Source: Cryptomeria japonica
Taxonomy: Eukaryota; Streptophyta; Pinopsida; Cupressales; Cupressaceae
Assembly (NCBI RefSeq): GCF_030272615.1
Contig: NC_081412.1
Coordinates: 684,890,583 to 684,954,582, forward strand
Direction of reading: 5' to 3'
DNA: 64,000 nucleotides
Position numbers and translations under genes: made by a program. Shown piece after piece: positions 1 to 11,722 of the stretch (position 1 is its first letter; every line of letters begins with the position of its first letter). Under the pieces are notes generated by a model. The model was given only the letters and a program-made list of their open reading frames with translations, had not been told where the DNA came from and ran no database searches.

Positions 1-594
1 ATAAGATCGCTCTACTCTTCCACCTTAAACCCTATCTCAACATAAACCCTATTCGCAGCTCTTTCAACAACTTAAAAACCCTAGACATGATGTCCTTTTA
101 AAGGAATCTGATTTCATGTCGGTCCAATTGGATTATATTACAATTTCCTAGGTTCAGTGAATCTAGACATACTTAGTAACACGACACAAGAATCACCGTC
201 AATGTGTCGGCACCATCAAACAATCGGTGGATTGATAACTCATCACAAAATGCCAGTTGGTAACTCATCATAGAGTGTTACCGGTTCATACAAAATGCCA
301 GTTGCCGGTTTGACAAAAATGTCAGTTGCCGGTTTGACAAAAATGAAGACTGGTAAAAATGTGTTGTGCCGCTTTGCTTCCTCATACCACTTGTGATCTG
401 CGAACCGCTTAGGACATGCTGCTTTAGACCGGGAAACACATTCTGCAAAATCACCACTAGTCAAAAGACTAGAGTACAACATACTAGTTGGAACAAATAC
501 TGGTTGAGCATGAGCTCATACATATAAAGGGGATCTCAATACAAGTGTGTGTCCATCAATGACAATCACAACATAAACATAAAAAATGCCAACA
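1..594 (-). repeat. 3' LTR of element A (partial)
   Basis: Matches 6591-7161 almost base for base, apart from small indels such as an extra dozen bases near 485. It ends at CCAACA on the plus strand, so on minus it starts TGTTGG, the usual LTR terminus. A 29-bp unit containing CAGTTGCCGGTTTGAC is tandemly repeated at about 295-345. Confidence 0.88.
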
Positions 595-607
595 ATCTCC
601 CCCTTTG
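595..607 (-). other. Polypurine tract of element A
   Basis: The plus strand reads ATCTCCCCCTTTG, so the minus strand has a purine run ending in GGGGGAGAT directly against the LTR start. This is the plus-strand DNA primer site expected in Copia elements. Confidence 0.8.
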
Positions 608-1344
608 GCATTGATGGCAACACTTAGGAAAATAAAATTTTGACATCTAAGTGTTTTACAAAAACTTGCCATTAACAAAATTGCTCCCCCTAAGCATATA
701 CACTATCCTTTAATCAATAGAGTGTATAGCAATTTTGCATTCAGAGCATAATCATCAGAGCATATAGCATATATCACAACATATATCAAAATTTCAAAAA
801 CAAATACTTCTCCCTCTGATATATACTTCTCCCCCTAATATATCAAAATTTCAAAATTTAAGACCATCAAAATTTTAAAACCATGTACTTCTCCCCCTTT
901 GCCAACAATGACAAAGTACCGCTACAAAAACCTGTTTCCATATATATATAAAAGAGTTTATGACAATAATGAATAATACTTGTCAAAAACCGCTTTGTAG
1001 TCCTGCAAAAATTGTTTCATGGAGAGAGACCAGGACGCAAGTAGGGAGGTTGCCACTTCCTTCTCTATCTGCATTTGTGATACATGTTCCTCCATGGCAT
1101 CTATTGTGCTCAGTTCTTGGGTAACTATTAGTGCTTCCAGGTTCAGATAGCATTTCTGAAGAATTTGCAGTCATGGAAGTAATAGTAGCTGGAGTTCCTG
1201 CAAATCCCTAGATCTTGTGCTGATCTCGTGCTCTATCTTGGCTGACTGGATCTGGAACTGGTGAACGGTTTGCCCATATGTCGCAAAGGAGTCGTAAGGA
1301 GTCTTGAATGTGCTTAAGTAGGACTATAAGTCCATTTGAAGCTG
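608..1344. other. Non-coding 3' region of element A
   Basis: No supported gene. It is AT-rich with repeated TATATCA and AAAATTTC words. Several further pyrimidine runs resemble the polypurine-tract complement, at about 683, 809, 826 and 889. A 63-codon minus ORF (983-1174) has no support. Confidence 0.6.
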
Positions 1345-4261
1345 TCACTTCTTAGCTAGCACATCATCACAAAATAGATGAGGTTGATAGATTTTGCTAA
1401 GTAGCAAGTTTCCCTCATCCAAAGCACTCCTTATGTCCTTTTGATCCTTTGATAGGTCAATCCTAAGCTCATTCAGTTTCTTCACTAGAGCAACATTAAG
1501 AGCCTTTTGGTGCTCTTTCTTTACATTGGCCTTAGCTACTTCTTCTAGGCTCTGCACCTGATCATCCACTACAGTACACAGAAGTTTGAGTTGTGCTAGT
1601 GATGAATCAGTGTCAGGAAGATTAGTACTGGGGATTAAACCGGTGAGTGTGTCTACAACTGCCTGAATGATGTCTTGTTCCTTTTTCCTACGGATGATCT
1701 CAAGGCACTCTTGAGCAACCTTGATGCTTTGCATAAGTTTTGACTCACTTGTAGATTGGAGATTGATAGGACTAGAGAGATCAATCGATGAGGATTGACT
1801 TCCGGTTGCCTTCGGAGTCTCCAATCGAGAGCCTTTAGCCACTTCGTTCCTTGGTTGCTTCAGCTTTCTTCTTTTCCACTTCTCTTCTCTTCTCTTCTTC
1901 CTTGTCTTCTTTTGCCTTTTTCTTCTCCTCTGCTCTCCTCTTCTGCTCTTCCTTTTCTTCTTCTTCCCTCTTCTTCTTCTCTTCCTCTTCCTTTTTCTTC
2001 TTTTCTTCTTCTTCCTTCTTCCTCTTTTCTTCTTTGTCCTCTTCTTCTTTCTTTTTCCTTTCTTCTTCTTGCTTCTTTTTCTCTTCATCTTTTCTTTTCT
2101 CTGCTTCCTCTTTCTTTTTCTCTTCCTCCTTTCTCTCTTTCTCATCTTCATCCTTCTTCTTTTTCTCTTCTTCTTTGTCTTTTGCCGCTTGCTGTGTGTC
2201 CACAGCTTGTTCACCACCCTGATCAGCCTGTTGCCCCTATTCAGTTCCCTCATATGGTATATCTTGAGTGATATCTTCTGTATCTAGGGCATCGACATCT
2301 ATGGTGTTGATTGGTTCCTCCACCATGTTTCCTTCTTCATCAAAAACTTCATCTGGTCTGGAAATAACCAGTTCCTTTTTCGCTTGGAGGTTGGCCATTC
2401 GAGCTTTGTGTGAACTGATAGCATGGGCTATGTGTTGACGTGTATCCTTTTCTACATCATCAACTCTCCCTTCCAACAACCAGAGTCTTCTTCTCCTTGT
2501 GAAGAAGAGACCTTTATTTTGATCTAATACATCAAATAATTCTGAATTTGAGAGTTCGGGGAAGTAATGTACAAACACTTTTTCCCTAATCTCTTGTTCT
2601 TTTTCAATGGCAATGCACCATTTGTTATCCAATGCTTTATACAATGAATCCGGTGTCTAAGATTTAATCTCCGATGGTGATCGATCATTTCTACATAAAT
2701 AAAGAATAATCTCCTGTAGTACTTCATCTTTTTCCTCACTATTGAAATCATCATAATAATCAATTAAATCATGAAGTAACTTTCTCCTAATATTCTTTAC
2801 TGTTCTTTGACAATGTGTCAAAGGTTTGTAAGAAGAGATATCTATATTTACCGGTGCAGATGTTGTTGGTTCATTCTTCTTCACCTCCTCGGTCTGTCTA
2901 GCCTTCTTTGGCTGTTCATTAGACTTAGTTTCTTTGGAGTCTGGTTCATTTGCCTTAGTCTTCCTCTTTCTTTTGAAGACTTTTGCTGGTGTTACCTCCG
3001 GTTTCTTCTTTGTCAATGACCGCTTGGTCACTCTTGGAGTCTCAGTGGTAGCTGGTGCTAATGCCGTAGGCACTGCCTTAGCTTTCTTGGCTATTGGTTC
3101 TTTTCCCTTCTTCACTGATGGTTCTTCAACTGGTACGATCCTCTCCAAGTAGGTTCCGGTTCGCTTCACCTTTGGATCAAGAGGCAAGGCAATAAGGGTT
3201 GAAGCATACCCTTCCAGCATGTCATACATGAGTTCATAGCCCATAGGCTCCACTTCCTCCATTCTAGGCTCAACAGCCTCCATTAGACATTTGTCCACCT
3301 GAATAGTGAAACAAATGTCGTCTTCATACTTCTTCACTATGTCACCTGAGATTCACATCCTCTGACTCATTTTTCTTCTGAACTCATCAAAGTATTTGTT
3401 CAGGATCTCAGGGTAGCCAGTTCCAATGGCTTCAACACTTTCCTTTATCTGCTTGGTTACCGGTTGGTCAAGGGACCACTGGACATCTCCTACACTCGGA
3501 AAGTAGCCTTGGAAATAGAAAAATAATCCTACCAGTAGTTGTCCAAATTTAAATCTTAGCGAATTGTCCTTTTTGATTGCCTTGAGATTTGACAGGAGTT
3601 GCCTCTGCATACCAGTGCATAGGTCAAATGATTTATCCTCTATAATCATCCGGTAAGCAGCATTTACCACTGCAGCAGATACAAAATTAATCCTGCTAGC
3701 TAAGAATGTCTTGTAGCCTACCACCATGCAGGCGTATTTTACCAGTTCATCCTTGATAGGATTAACTATCATACCTCATGAATCAGTTGTCGAACTGGTG
3801 AGCTTGGTCATTTCCGTTTTGCTTACCATTCTCAGGGCTAGTACTTCCCCTGTGTTGCAGAAACCAGTGACTACATGAATTGCCTCAAGTGTGATATCAT
3901 GCATTCTCTTCAGGTACATCTTGTCACCATGGACTCTACTCAGGATGATTCTGATGTGATCCTCTGTGAAATCTTCCAGAAAATACACCACATTATGGAG
4001 TTTCTTCTTCTCTAAGATACTGAACTCTGGTTTGATCCTTTTGTCCTTATTGCAAAATAGACCTAATTGAGTATGAATGGCTAAGGACCCTAGTTCTTCT
4101 ATCTTGCAATCAATATAGTCTGAAGTTCCTTCTTCAACTATGACTCCAACTGGGACTTGTGACAAAGCATTATACTTGGACTTCCTCTGAGTGAAATTTT
4201 CTGACTCAATGGATGCGCTCGAACTGGTATGAGATGTGGAATCCATTGAAGAGTATTTCAA
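1345..4261 (-). pseudogene. Second gene (ORF2) of element A, unknown function, broken
   Basis: I do not recognise this protein. Five minus-strand segments join into one product of roughly 950-970 codons. Those at 4261-3776, 3772-3353, 3337-2657 and 2644-2237, with a Lys/Glu tract to about 1835, share one frame and are separated only by single stops (TGA at 3778-3776 and 3355-3353; others near 2657 and 2237). A frameshift near 1850 leads to the C-terminal part ending at 1345. Order: a globular N-terminal domain (YNALSQVPVGVIVEEG, later YTDCKIE-like DYIDCKIEELG), a basic linker, a middle helical domain (VFVHYFPELS), the Lys/Glu tract, and a Leu-rich coiled-coil tail. The same domains occur in element B. 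The sixth residue is also Met (4246) and aligns with B's start, so 4246 may be the true start. Being retained in two diverged elements suggests a function; what it is, I cannot say. Confidence 0.75.
1860..2190 (-). repeat. GAA-rich polypurine tract encoding Lys/Glu repeats
   Basis: The plus strand is an almost pure pyrimidine run (CTTCTTCTC and similar) of about 330 bp. On minus it encodes alternating Lys and Glu in the ORF2 frame, and Arg/Lys in the next frame. Element B lacks this expansion at the matching place, so it arose in A's lineage. Open frames on the opposite strand here are by-products of low complexity. Slippage in this tract is the likely cause of the ORF2 frameshift. Confidence 0.85.
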
Positions 4262-4691
4262 GAATACGAAAAATACCTTTCACACACGAATTTAGGGCTT
4301 CCTTATTCTACTTTGCTTCGCTCTCCGTCAGATGCCAAATCACCGCTTTGAGTTCTCCACTGCCGATTGCAAACTATATTTGAATCTCTTTCAAATCTCT
4401 CCAATTCCTCAAAATCTAAGCTCAAATCACCTTCTCTTCACTCTGCACTTGAAAACTTTTCTTCGCTCAAAAAAATAGATAGTGAGAAATGATTTGAAAA
4501 TTGCATTTATACATGTCTCTCACCTACCATCATTAATGCTCCTATATTAGGGCGTAAACCCTAATTTGCCTCTTTACCGTTTCCGGTCATTTGCCAAGCG
4601 AAAGGTGTAGCATACTAGTTAAGGTCTTTTATTGGTATTAACCAGGGGTTCAAAAGCATTTTTCCGTTTGCTCCCCCTAAGCCTTTGAGGC
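4262..4691 (-). promoter_or_regulatory. Spacer between gag and ORF2 with a candidate internal promoter
   Basis: No ORF. On minus it holds a TATA-like word (GTATAAATG, plus 4504-4512) about 250 bp before the ORF2 start, and a telo-box (AAACCCTAA, plus 4556-4564). The matching spacer of element B also has a TATA-like word and AAACCCTAA in the same order and at a similar distance (about 263 bp). The telo-box is a known plant promoter element. That ORF2 has its own promoter is inference. Confidence 0.5.
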
Positions 4692-5981
4692 TCAGTTTGC
4701 CGGTTCAATCATTTCCACAGTGGGTGTAGAAACCGGTTCCTCCTCCAATAATATTGGTTTCTCCTTCCATACTTTCTTCATGTATTTTTGAACTTTTTCA
4801 ACATCTATTTCTCCTTCCTGAGTGACCAGTATATCATCAGATATACTTTTTCTGCTTCTGTAGAATCTTGCAATGTGACCCGGTTTGTTGTAGTGATAGA
4901 AAACAAGTCCAGGTGCTCTCCAAGGTCCATTGTACATGTTTCCATTATTCCTTTTGCATGTTGCAATAGTGTGACCATGACCATGATAGATCATACAACT
5001 TTCTCTCCATCCGATTGCCACTTGATGACCACCGCTTTTTGACTGATGATTGAAGACATTAAACTGCTTGTGGTTCTGGTTCATAAAAGATTCAAGACCA
5101 GTTCCTTTGGTCCTCTGAGGATATCTTCTGGTGTTATCCATTACTGACCTGCATTCAAATGCTCTATGCCCAAACTTGTTGCATGCATAACAATGACCAT
5201 TGAACTTATTGGATCTAGGTATATTGTTGATAAAATAAGGAAAATTATTGTAGGCTTTGCTCCTACACACATTAGCAGTGTGTCCTTCTTTAAGACAGTT
5301 AAAGCAAATAGGTTTGAATTTTTGCTTACTTTTTCCTTTGAGTGTTGATTGCTTCTTTGATGCCTTAGCATTTGTCCTTGAGGATTCTCCTTCTTCATGT
5401 CCAGAAAAACCAAGACCATTGGTATTCTTTGTCGGTCTAGATGACTCAAGCTTTTGCTCTAGCTTGACTGTACTTCTGCCAAACTTAGCTAGTATTTCCT
5501 TTGATTCAAAGAGTTCTTTGGAAATAGTAGTGTTTGTCTCCATAAGACTTGCATTTTCTAAGATGGCAATGTTCAGTTCTCCTTGGATGTCTTCTTTCTC
5601 CATTTTTCTCTCATGAAGGTGAGCAGTTAGTGCACTGATCTCTTGTTTCAACTTGGAGATTTCATGATCTTTGTCTTTTACCAGATCTTCAGCCTTTCTC
5701 CAGTTCTCAAGCTCTTGGCTAAACTGAATAGTCAGTCCTTCCAACTCCTTTCTTAGATTAGAGTTTGAATCATTCAGCTTATTCACTTCATCAATCATAG
5801 CTTCCATGTTAGCTTCATCTTCAGAACTACTTTTAGATAGTTCCATCAGCCTCTCTGCATGTTCTCTTCTTTTTGCTTGAGATGCCTTGTATTTGACCAT
5901 AAGATCATCATAGGCTTTCTCAGACTTAGTGAGCAGTTGAGTAAGTTCCCTCAATGTGTATTCTCCCATATCTCTTTCCAA
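4692..5981 (-). CDS. gag: Gag-like protein with coiled coil and four zinc knuckles (element A)
   Basis: An intact 429-codon frame starting about 40 bp after the LTR end. Residues 1-180 are a long coiled coil. Knuckles follow: CFNCLKEGHTANVC (226-239) and CYACNKFGHRAFEC (264-277) are complete CX2CX4HX4C motifs. CMIYHGHGHTIATC (329-342) has Tyr for the second Cys. FYHYNKPGHIARFY (361-374) has lost all its Cys. The usual Copia capsid domain (UBN2 type, as in 59337-59818) is missing, so this is the C-terminal, RNA-binding half of a gag. CCHC knuckles bind retroelement RNA, so it may mark the RNA for packaging in a partner's capsid; that role is inferred. It is the only long unbroken frame in A. 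Confidence 0.8.
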   Translation of the reverse strand: MERDMGEYTLRELTQLLTKSEKAYDDLMVKYKASQAKRREHAERLMELSKSSSEDEANMEAMIDEVNKLNDSNSNLRKELEGLTIQFSQELENWRKAEDLVKDKDHEISKLKQEISALTAHLHERKMEKEDIQGELNIAILENASLMETNTTISKELFESKEILAKFGRSTVKLEQKLESSRPTKNTNGLGFSGHEEGESSRTNAKASKKQSTLKGKSKQKFKPICFNCLKEGHTANVCRSKAYNNFPYFINNIPRSNKFNGHCYACNKFGHRAFECRSVMDNTRRYPQRTKGTGLESFMNQNHKQFNVFNHQSKSGGHQVAIGWRESCMIYHGHGHTIATCKRNNGNMYNGPWRAPGLVFYHYNKPGHIARFYRSRKSISDDILVTQEGEIDVEKVQKYMKKVWKEKPILLEEEPVSTPTVEMIEPAN

Positions 5982-6005
5982 GTGGTTAAACTTATAGAAA
6001 GGTTG

Positions 6006-6017
6006 GCTCTGATAGAA
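6006..6017 (-). other. Primer-binding site of element A
   Basis: The plus strand reads GCTCTGATA followed by GAA. Its complement TATCAGAGC matches the core of the tRNA-Met primer site TGGTATCAGAGC, with the first three bases changed. It sits about 5 bp from the LTR end at 6023. Confidence 0.75.
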
Positions 6018-6022
6018 ATTGA

Positions 6023-7161
6023 TGAATACTAAGAGAGGGGGTGAATTAGTATGCCAAAAATATTTTCACTAAAACACTCACACAGTCTATAGATAAACCA
6101 GTAAAGCAGTCTGACAACCAAACCGGTTATCACACATACAAACCAAAATGGAAATAAGCCATTCACCAACAAAAGCAATGCAATCATAACACAGGATATT
6201 TGATGTGGAAACCCAACTGGGAAAAACCACGGTGAAGGAACCAGACCAGTTAAGGTCAGACCGGTTAAGGTTTTACAATGTTCTTCACCAGAATAGATCC
6301 TGTTAGGAATCTCAATCTCTGTTAGGAGATAAGTCCGATTAAAGACTACCTTGTTAGAGGGTTTTAGATTCACATGTGTGAACCACCTTGTTAGAGGATT
6401 TTACAAAGGCTTTGAGGCCTACTCGGTTAAGGGCTACAAACTTGTCAAAGATGTGAGTAATCAACAAGTGTTTGATCTATCTACTAGCACAAACTGCTTG
6501 GTTAGATCCAATATTGCTCACAGCTAATGCATTCCAACATTAGTTAAATCTTATCTATCTCACTCTCAGTTACAACTCGATCTTCTCTAATAAGATCGCT
6601 CTACTCTTCCACCTTAAACCCTAGCTCAACATAAACCCTATTCGTAGCTCTTTCAACAACTTAAAAACCCTAGACATGATGTCCTTTTAAAGGAATCTGA
6701 TTTCATGTCGGTCCAATAGGATTACATTACAATTTCCTAGGTTTAGTGAATCTAGACATACTCAGTAACATGACATAAGAATCACCATCAATGTGTCGGC
6801 ACCGTCAAACAATCGGTGGATTGGTAACTCATCACAAAATGTCGGTTGGTAACTCATCACACAGTGTTACCGGTTCATACAAAATGTCGGTTGTTGGTTT
6901 GACAAAAATGCCAGTTGCCAGTCTGACAAAAATGAAGACTGGTAAAAATGTGTTCTGCCGCTTTGCTTCCTCAACTCTACAAACCGCTTGGGGTCGACAT
7001 GCTGCTTCAGATCGGGAAACACATTCTGCAAAATCACCACTAGTCAAAAGACTAGAGTACAACATACCGGTTGAGCATGAGCTCATACATATAAAGGGGA
7101 TCTCAATACAAGTGTGTGTCCATCAATGACAATCACAACATAAACATCAAAAATGCCAACA
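6023..7161 (-). repeat. 5' LTR of element A
   Basis: About 1139 bp, TG...CA on plus, next to the primer site at left and ending CCAACA at right. The right half matches 1-594. It contains repeated AACCGGTT-like words (about 6122, 6240, 6869, 7064) and the G-run with GTGAATTA just inside the primer-proximal end, seen in every Copia LTR of this window. Confidence 0.85.
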
Positions 7162-7323
7162 CTTTCTATGTTGTATTTATTGCTCTTATTTATTGCATTA
7201 ATTATTGTTTACCAGTACACTGTTTTGGAATGCAATTTTTTTAATAAGTTATGAAAATCCATAAACCGGTTAGATATTGATTCACCCCCCCCCCCCTCTC
7301 TTAGTATCTTTGGGAATCCTAAC
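7162..7323 (+). repeat. 3'-terminal fragment of a plus-strand Copia LTR
   Basis: Ends in GATTCACCCCCC...CTCTCTTAG and GGAATCCTAACA, the same layout as the LTR end at 59230-59279, but no primer site follows. It is a scar between A and B. The long C-run (about 7268-7280) may vary in length by slippage. Confidence 0.6.
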
Positions 7324-9943
7324 ACATGCACTGACTAATCTCATAAAAATATAATTGAAGTTCTACTTCATGTGTGATAAAGTGTTTTCCCATGATTCCA
7401 GTATGTTAGCAGTATACTCAAATGTAGACATCAATTGTGAATGTAATTCTTCTATTTAGTCTAGCATGCAGGTTTTAGGAGTAGCAAGAATAGTTTCTGC
7501 ATTGGAGTAGGCTCTCTAAGGAATGTCGATTTGTGAGGTGAGCTAACTCTTGAGCTCCTTTAGAGATCGGAATCTCTTAGCCTTCTCAGTATCATTCATG
7601 TTCAATCTGTCATGCAAGTCATCTACAGACTGGTTAAAGGCATAAATGGAGTCCTGGAGTGGGACATATGCCTTGCATAACCTTTCCATTTCTTTCTAGA
7701 TTTCAACTTGTCTCTTAGAAATTTTAGAATAAAAGAAAGTAACATTGGAGGTAGAGGCAAGATACTTTCCTCCAAATTCAATAGCTTTCTTCAACAGACT
7801 TCCATTATGAGATAAAGCCATTTTGCCACTTTCAATGTTCTTTGCTAGTTTATCTCCATATTTCTTCTTGTGGCTCTTCTCAACAGACATTTGAGAAACA
7901 TCTTCAAGTGACTTGATTTGATCAGATGCATCTGCAACTAACTAACCAAGTTTTCTAATGGGTGTAGGAAGATGTGCAACAATTGTTTCCGGTAGTAAAC
8001 TAGACAAAATTTCTACTACATTCTGGATTGTCTCTGCTTCAATCTTTTGCTCTTTCAATCTCTTCTTGTGTGCTCAAGATTGCATAACATTAGCAATCTT
8101 CATCATTTCTAATGCCCTCAAAGTGTTCATATCAATGGGTCTTGAAATACTTAAAGATTCAACATCATCATCTTCAAGTAGCTTCTTCTTCACCAGTTTA
8201 GGGGGTACACTCTTAATGATAGCTCTTTCTGTGTTCTTCTCTATTGTTTCTTCAGTTAACTGAGTGACAACTTCCTCAATAGACTCCTTTTGAGTATTTT
8301 CAATGACCGGTGGAGATTGGGGTTTCTCCAGTTATTTTGTTGTCGGTTCATTGTCCACTATTAGTTGAATACCTGATTGTTCAACTAATGAAACATGTAC
8401 TTCAGTGATTGTAGGAGGCTCCATATCTAGTGTAGTGATGTCTCCAGATAGGTCTACTATGTTCTGAAAATCTTCATCAACAAGAATAATGGAATCATCC
8501 TTCTTCCTGATTGGATAGACTATGTCAGCTTGAACAATCTCCTCCTCATCCATTTCCGGTTGAGGAACATCATCTATAGAATTATCCATATTGCTAGAGT
8601 GGACGACCTCTTCCCTCTTTTTGATTACATAGGCTAGCTGATGTGTCTCAATCTCAATAACTTCCCTTTTTGTATTAAGAAGCTTCAATATTCTCATTTT
8701 AAAATCAAAATTACTTTGTCTTGCTCAACTAAAGCACTAATTCCATTTGATGATAACTTGGGAAAATATTGTACAAATATTTCATCAATAATCTTCTTTT
8801 CCAATTGAATTGCTTCTTCCCATTTATCTACATGAGTATTATACAAAGAGATTGAAATATCTTTTTCCAAGTCATGCGGAAATCTATTGTAATCACCCAA
8901 ATAAGTTATTACCTGTTGGATTACTTGCTTTTGCTCATCTTCAGTGAAAAAATCAAAATATTCTTTGACATTGTTAAACCTATTTCTTCCTAATGTCTTC
9001 ATTGTTCTCTCAAAAACTGTGTCAGTTTTGTAGGTAGCAATATCTATAGGTGTAGTTGCCTTTGGCACTACCTTTACCTCCTTGGGTGTTCTACCAGTTG
9101 CTTTTTCCTTCTTTGGTTCTTCTTGAGAATCTTTACCCTCATACTCTGGTTGCAAAATCAATTTCCGATTTCTCTTCTTCGATGCACTCTCCTTCTTTAC
9201 ATATACTTTAGGTGTCGGTTCCTTTTTGGTTAGGACACTCCAAGTCACCCTTGTGGTCTTTTTCATAGGAGATTTTTCATCAGACTTCTTTTTCTTTCCT
9301 TTCACTTTAGCTATGGGTGCAGTACTAGTTTCAGTTGGTGCAACTTGGACTGCCATAATGTCCAATTTTGCCTTCTATTTATCTTTAGGTGATACTAATA
9401 GGGTATTGGCATAGTTGACTAGTAAATCATGATTAACCTCATAGCTCATATGTTCCATCTCTTCGTCTCTAGGCTCAATTGATTGCATCAAGCAAAAGTC
9501 AGTGGTAACAATGAAGATTATGTCTTTTGCAAAGTATTTTACCACATCTTCAGGTAACCTTATTCTCATGCTCATCTTTTTCTGAAATTCATTAAAATAC
9601 TTGTTCAAGGCAGCTGAAAAAGTATTCTTCACAGCCTTAATGTTGTTCTTGATCTGTGCATTGACCGGTTGTTCTTTGGACCATTCAATGTCTCCTATAC
9701 TCGGTAGGAAGTTCTGAAAATAGAAAAATAACCCAGCTAATAGCTGACCATATTTGAAATCTTTCTGTGCTGTCCTTCTTAATGGATTGCAAATTTTGAA
9801 ATAATTGCACTCTGATGGCTTCACAGATATCATAATCTGCATTATCAACAATCATTCTATGTGCTGTATGAATTGCTACAATGTTGGGTGAATATTTTGT
9901 CACCAGCATAGCAATGACAAAATATATGATTCACATACAACTA

Positions 9944-11722
9944 TGTTGAGAAGTTAATCTCCCCTCTCATCAAGGGGAGGTTCCCTTTGAAATTTCTTCT
10001 CTAATTAATAAGAAATTAAAATATGTGGGTTGCTATTGGGCATATAACTCTCTTTTTTTAGAGTCTATGTATTCTCCCTCTACCTTGTTACAATTCTCTA
10101 TCTCTTTGGATACTTAAAGAAAAGAACAATGAATGTAACAAACTATTCTAAAACTTACAATCAAGTAGCACAAAGTCTCCCTTGAATGTAACACTAACTC
10201 AAACTGATTATTACAAATAATTAGAAACTTAACTTGTAGCTCAAAGTCTTCAAATATAAATTCCTAATTCTTTAAACTACAAGTAACTGCAGTAATACAA
10301 AGCCTACCACTAATCCCTTAATTATCAGAAAATTTCCCAAATATGCGAGGAGCACACAATCTACTTGCATGATTCAAAAGCTCTTTTACTCACATAACAA
10401 TATCTCCAATATCAATGAAGTAAAGAACATATATAAGTAATGAACATAAGAACATTAACTCATATAAACAACTTTCTTGACACAATACAAAGTTTGAGAT
10501 ACAACAAAATTGCTTTCTTTATTTTCTTAATAGAATCTTCACAACAAAAGCTCAAAGTCTTAGTTGAGGCAAAAATTCTACAGAGTTTTGCTTAGCATGG
10601 AAAAGATAAATATTTACAAATCAGGTCCTCCTTATATAGGAAAAGAAGTTGAGAAAAAGGTAGGCACAATTGACTAAGTCAACTGCACAGTCCCACTTGC
10701 TACAACTATTGCAAAAAATAAAAATGCAACTACAAGAAAAATTGCAGTAACTAAGAATGCAACTACATGAAAAGATAGTGTAAATGAGGACACTTTATTC
10801 TTCATTTTCTTCCCTTTGGATTTAATTGGAGAAAGGTCAGTTATTCGCCAAAATGTGCAACATTTTCATCATGAAAATTGACATTCACCATGAAATTGCT
10901 AGCTTCAAAAGATCCAGAAAGATGCCTGAAAGATCAATATTACCCTTAGACAAAAAGATGGAAAAAACAACAAATCGGGTTTTAAAACCCGATTTGCACT
11001 TTGGTAGGTCAAGGTTGTAGGTCAGGTTTTAAAACCTGATCTGTAGCTGGGCAAAACCTAGGTTGTAGGTTGGGAAAAATTCTTCGACCTGCATATGGAC
11101 CTGCAGGTCAAGAAAAAATTCCCGACTTGCACATAGGCAAACTTGCAGGTCGGGAAAAATTCTCTGACCTACACTTAGACCTGCAGGACGAGAAAAATTC
11201 CCCGGCCTGCACTTAGACCTACAAGTCGAGAAAAGTTCCTCGGCCTGCATATAGATCAGCAGGTTGGGAAAAGTTTCCCAACCTGCACATAAAGGCAGAC
11301 CTCCAAGTCGGGAAAATATCCTTGACCTGCACTTAAATCGGCAAGTCGGGAAAAATTTCCCGACCTGCACATAAAGGCAAACCTACATGTCAAGAAAAAT
11401 TCCTCGACCTGCATTACTTGGCAGACCAAAACTGCACTTCAGGTTTTAAAACCCGATGTGCAGGAAAACATAAGAAACACTACATTTGGGGTTTTAAAAC
11501 CTAAAGTGCAGACAAAAGATAAAATAAAAGATGAAGGCAAAAACATCAAAATGACAAAAATGAAGATGCAAATTGATACAACTTATGAGGGAAGTCAACC
11601 GACCTTGGAGGACATAGGCTACAAAATGGATACATTTCATAGGGGTTGTACCATGATTTTAGTCATTTTGAAATCAAGGACAACATGCAGATGGAACACT
11701 GTTAAGTCTAGTGGAGTAAAAT
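9944..11722. mobile_element. Insert in element B ORF2, possibly a solo LTR
   Basis: ORF2 homology to A stops at about 11722 and resumes near 9910. The extra DNA starts TGTTGAGAAG, has a TATA-like CTTATATAGG (10631-10640), and contains palindromes and a minisatellite (10970-11510). It has no credible gene. The size and TG start suggest a solo LTR, but I could not find a clean target duplication, so the ends are approximate. Confidence 0.5.
10970..11510. repeat. Palindrome-rich minisatellite
   Basis: About eight imperfect 38-44-bp units run from 11060 to 11420, built on CGACCTGCA and its inverse TGCAGGTCG. Junctions such as GTCGGGAAA-AA-TTTCCCGAC (11345-11364) are near-perfect inverted repeats. 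Flanking it, GGTTTTAAAACC palindromes occur at about 10977, 11033, 11441 and 11489; the first extends to ATCGGGTTTTAAAACCCGAT. The 113-codon minus frame across it is a by-product of the repeat. Confidence 0.8.

Larger units (their letters stand above)
1..7161 (-). mobile_element. Element A: non-autonomous Copia-type LTR retrotransposon, cut by the window edge
   Basis: Seen: a direct repeat (1-594 and about 6591-7161) flanks an internal region. A tRNA-Met-type primer site lies at the right and a polypurine tract at the left, so the element reads on the minus strand. Going 5' to 3' on minus it holds the 5' LTR, primer site, a zinc-knuckle gag (4692-5981), a spacer, a long second gene (1345-4261), about 740 bp of non-coding DNA, the polypurine tract and the 3' LTR. 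No protease, integrase, reverse transcriptase or RNase H sequence is visible, so it must rely on another element's enzymes. The LTR copies differ by a few per cent by eye. The left LTR continues outside the window, so its target duplication cannot be tested. Confidence 0.88.

Noticed and set aside
1795-2287. Three plus-strand frames of Leu/Ser/Phe-rich protein opposite ORF2 of A
   Set aside because: They are translations of the complement of the GAA-rich tract, with no independent codon signal or homology.
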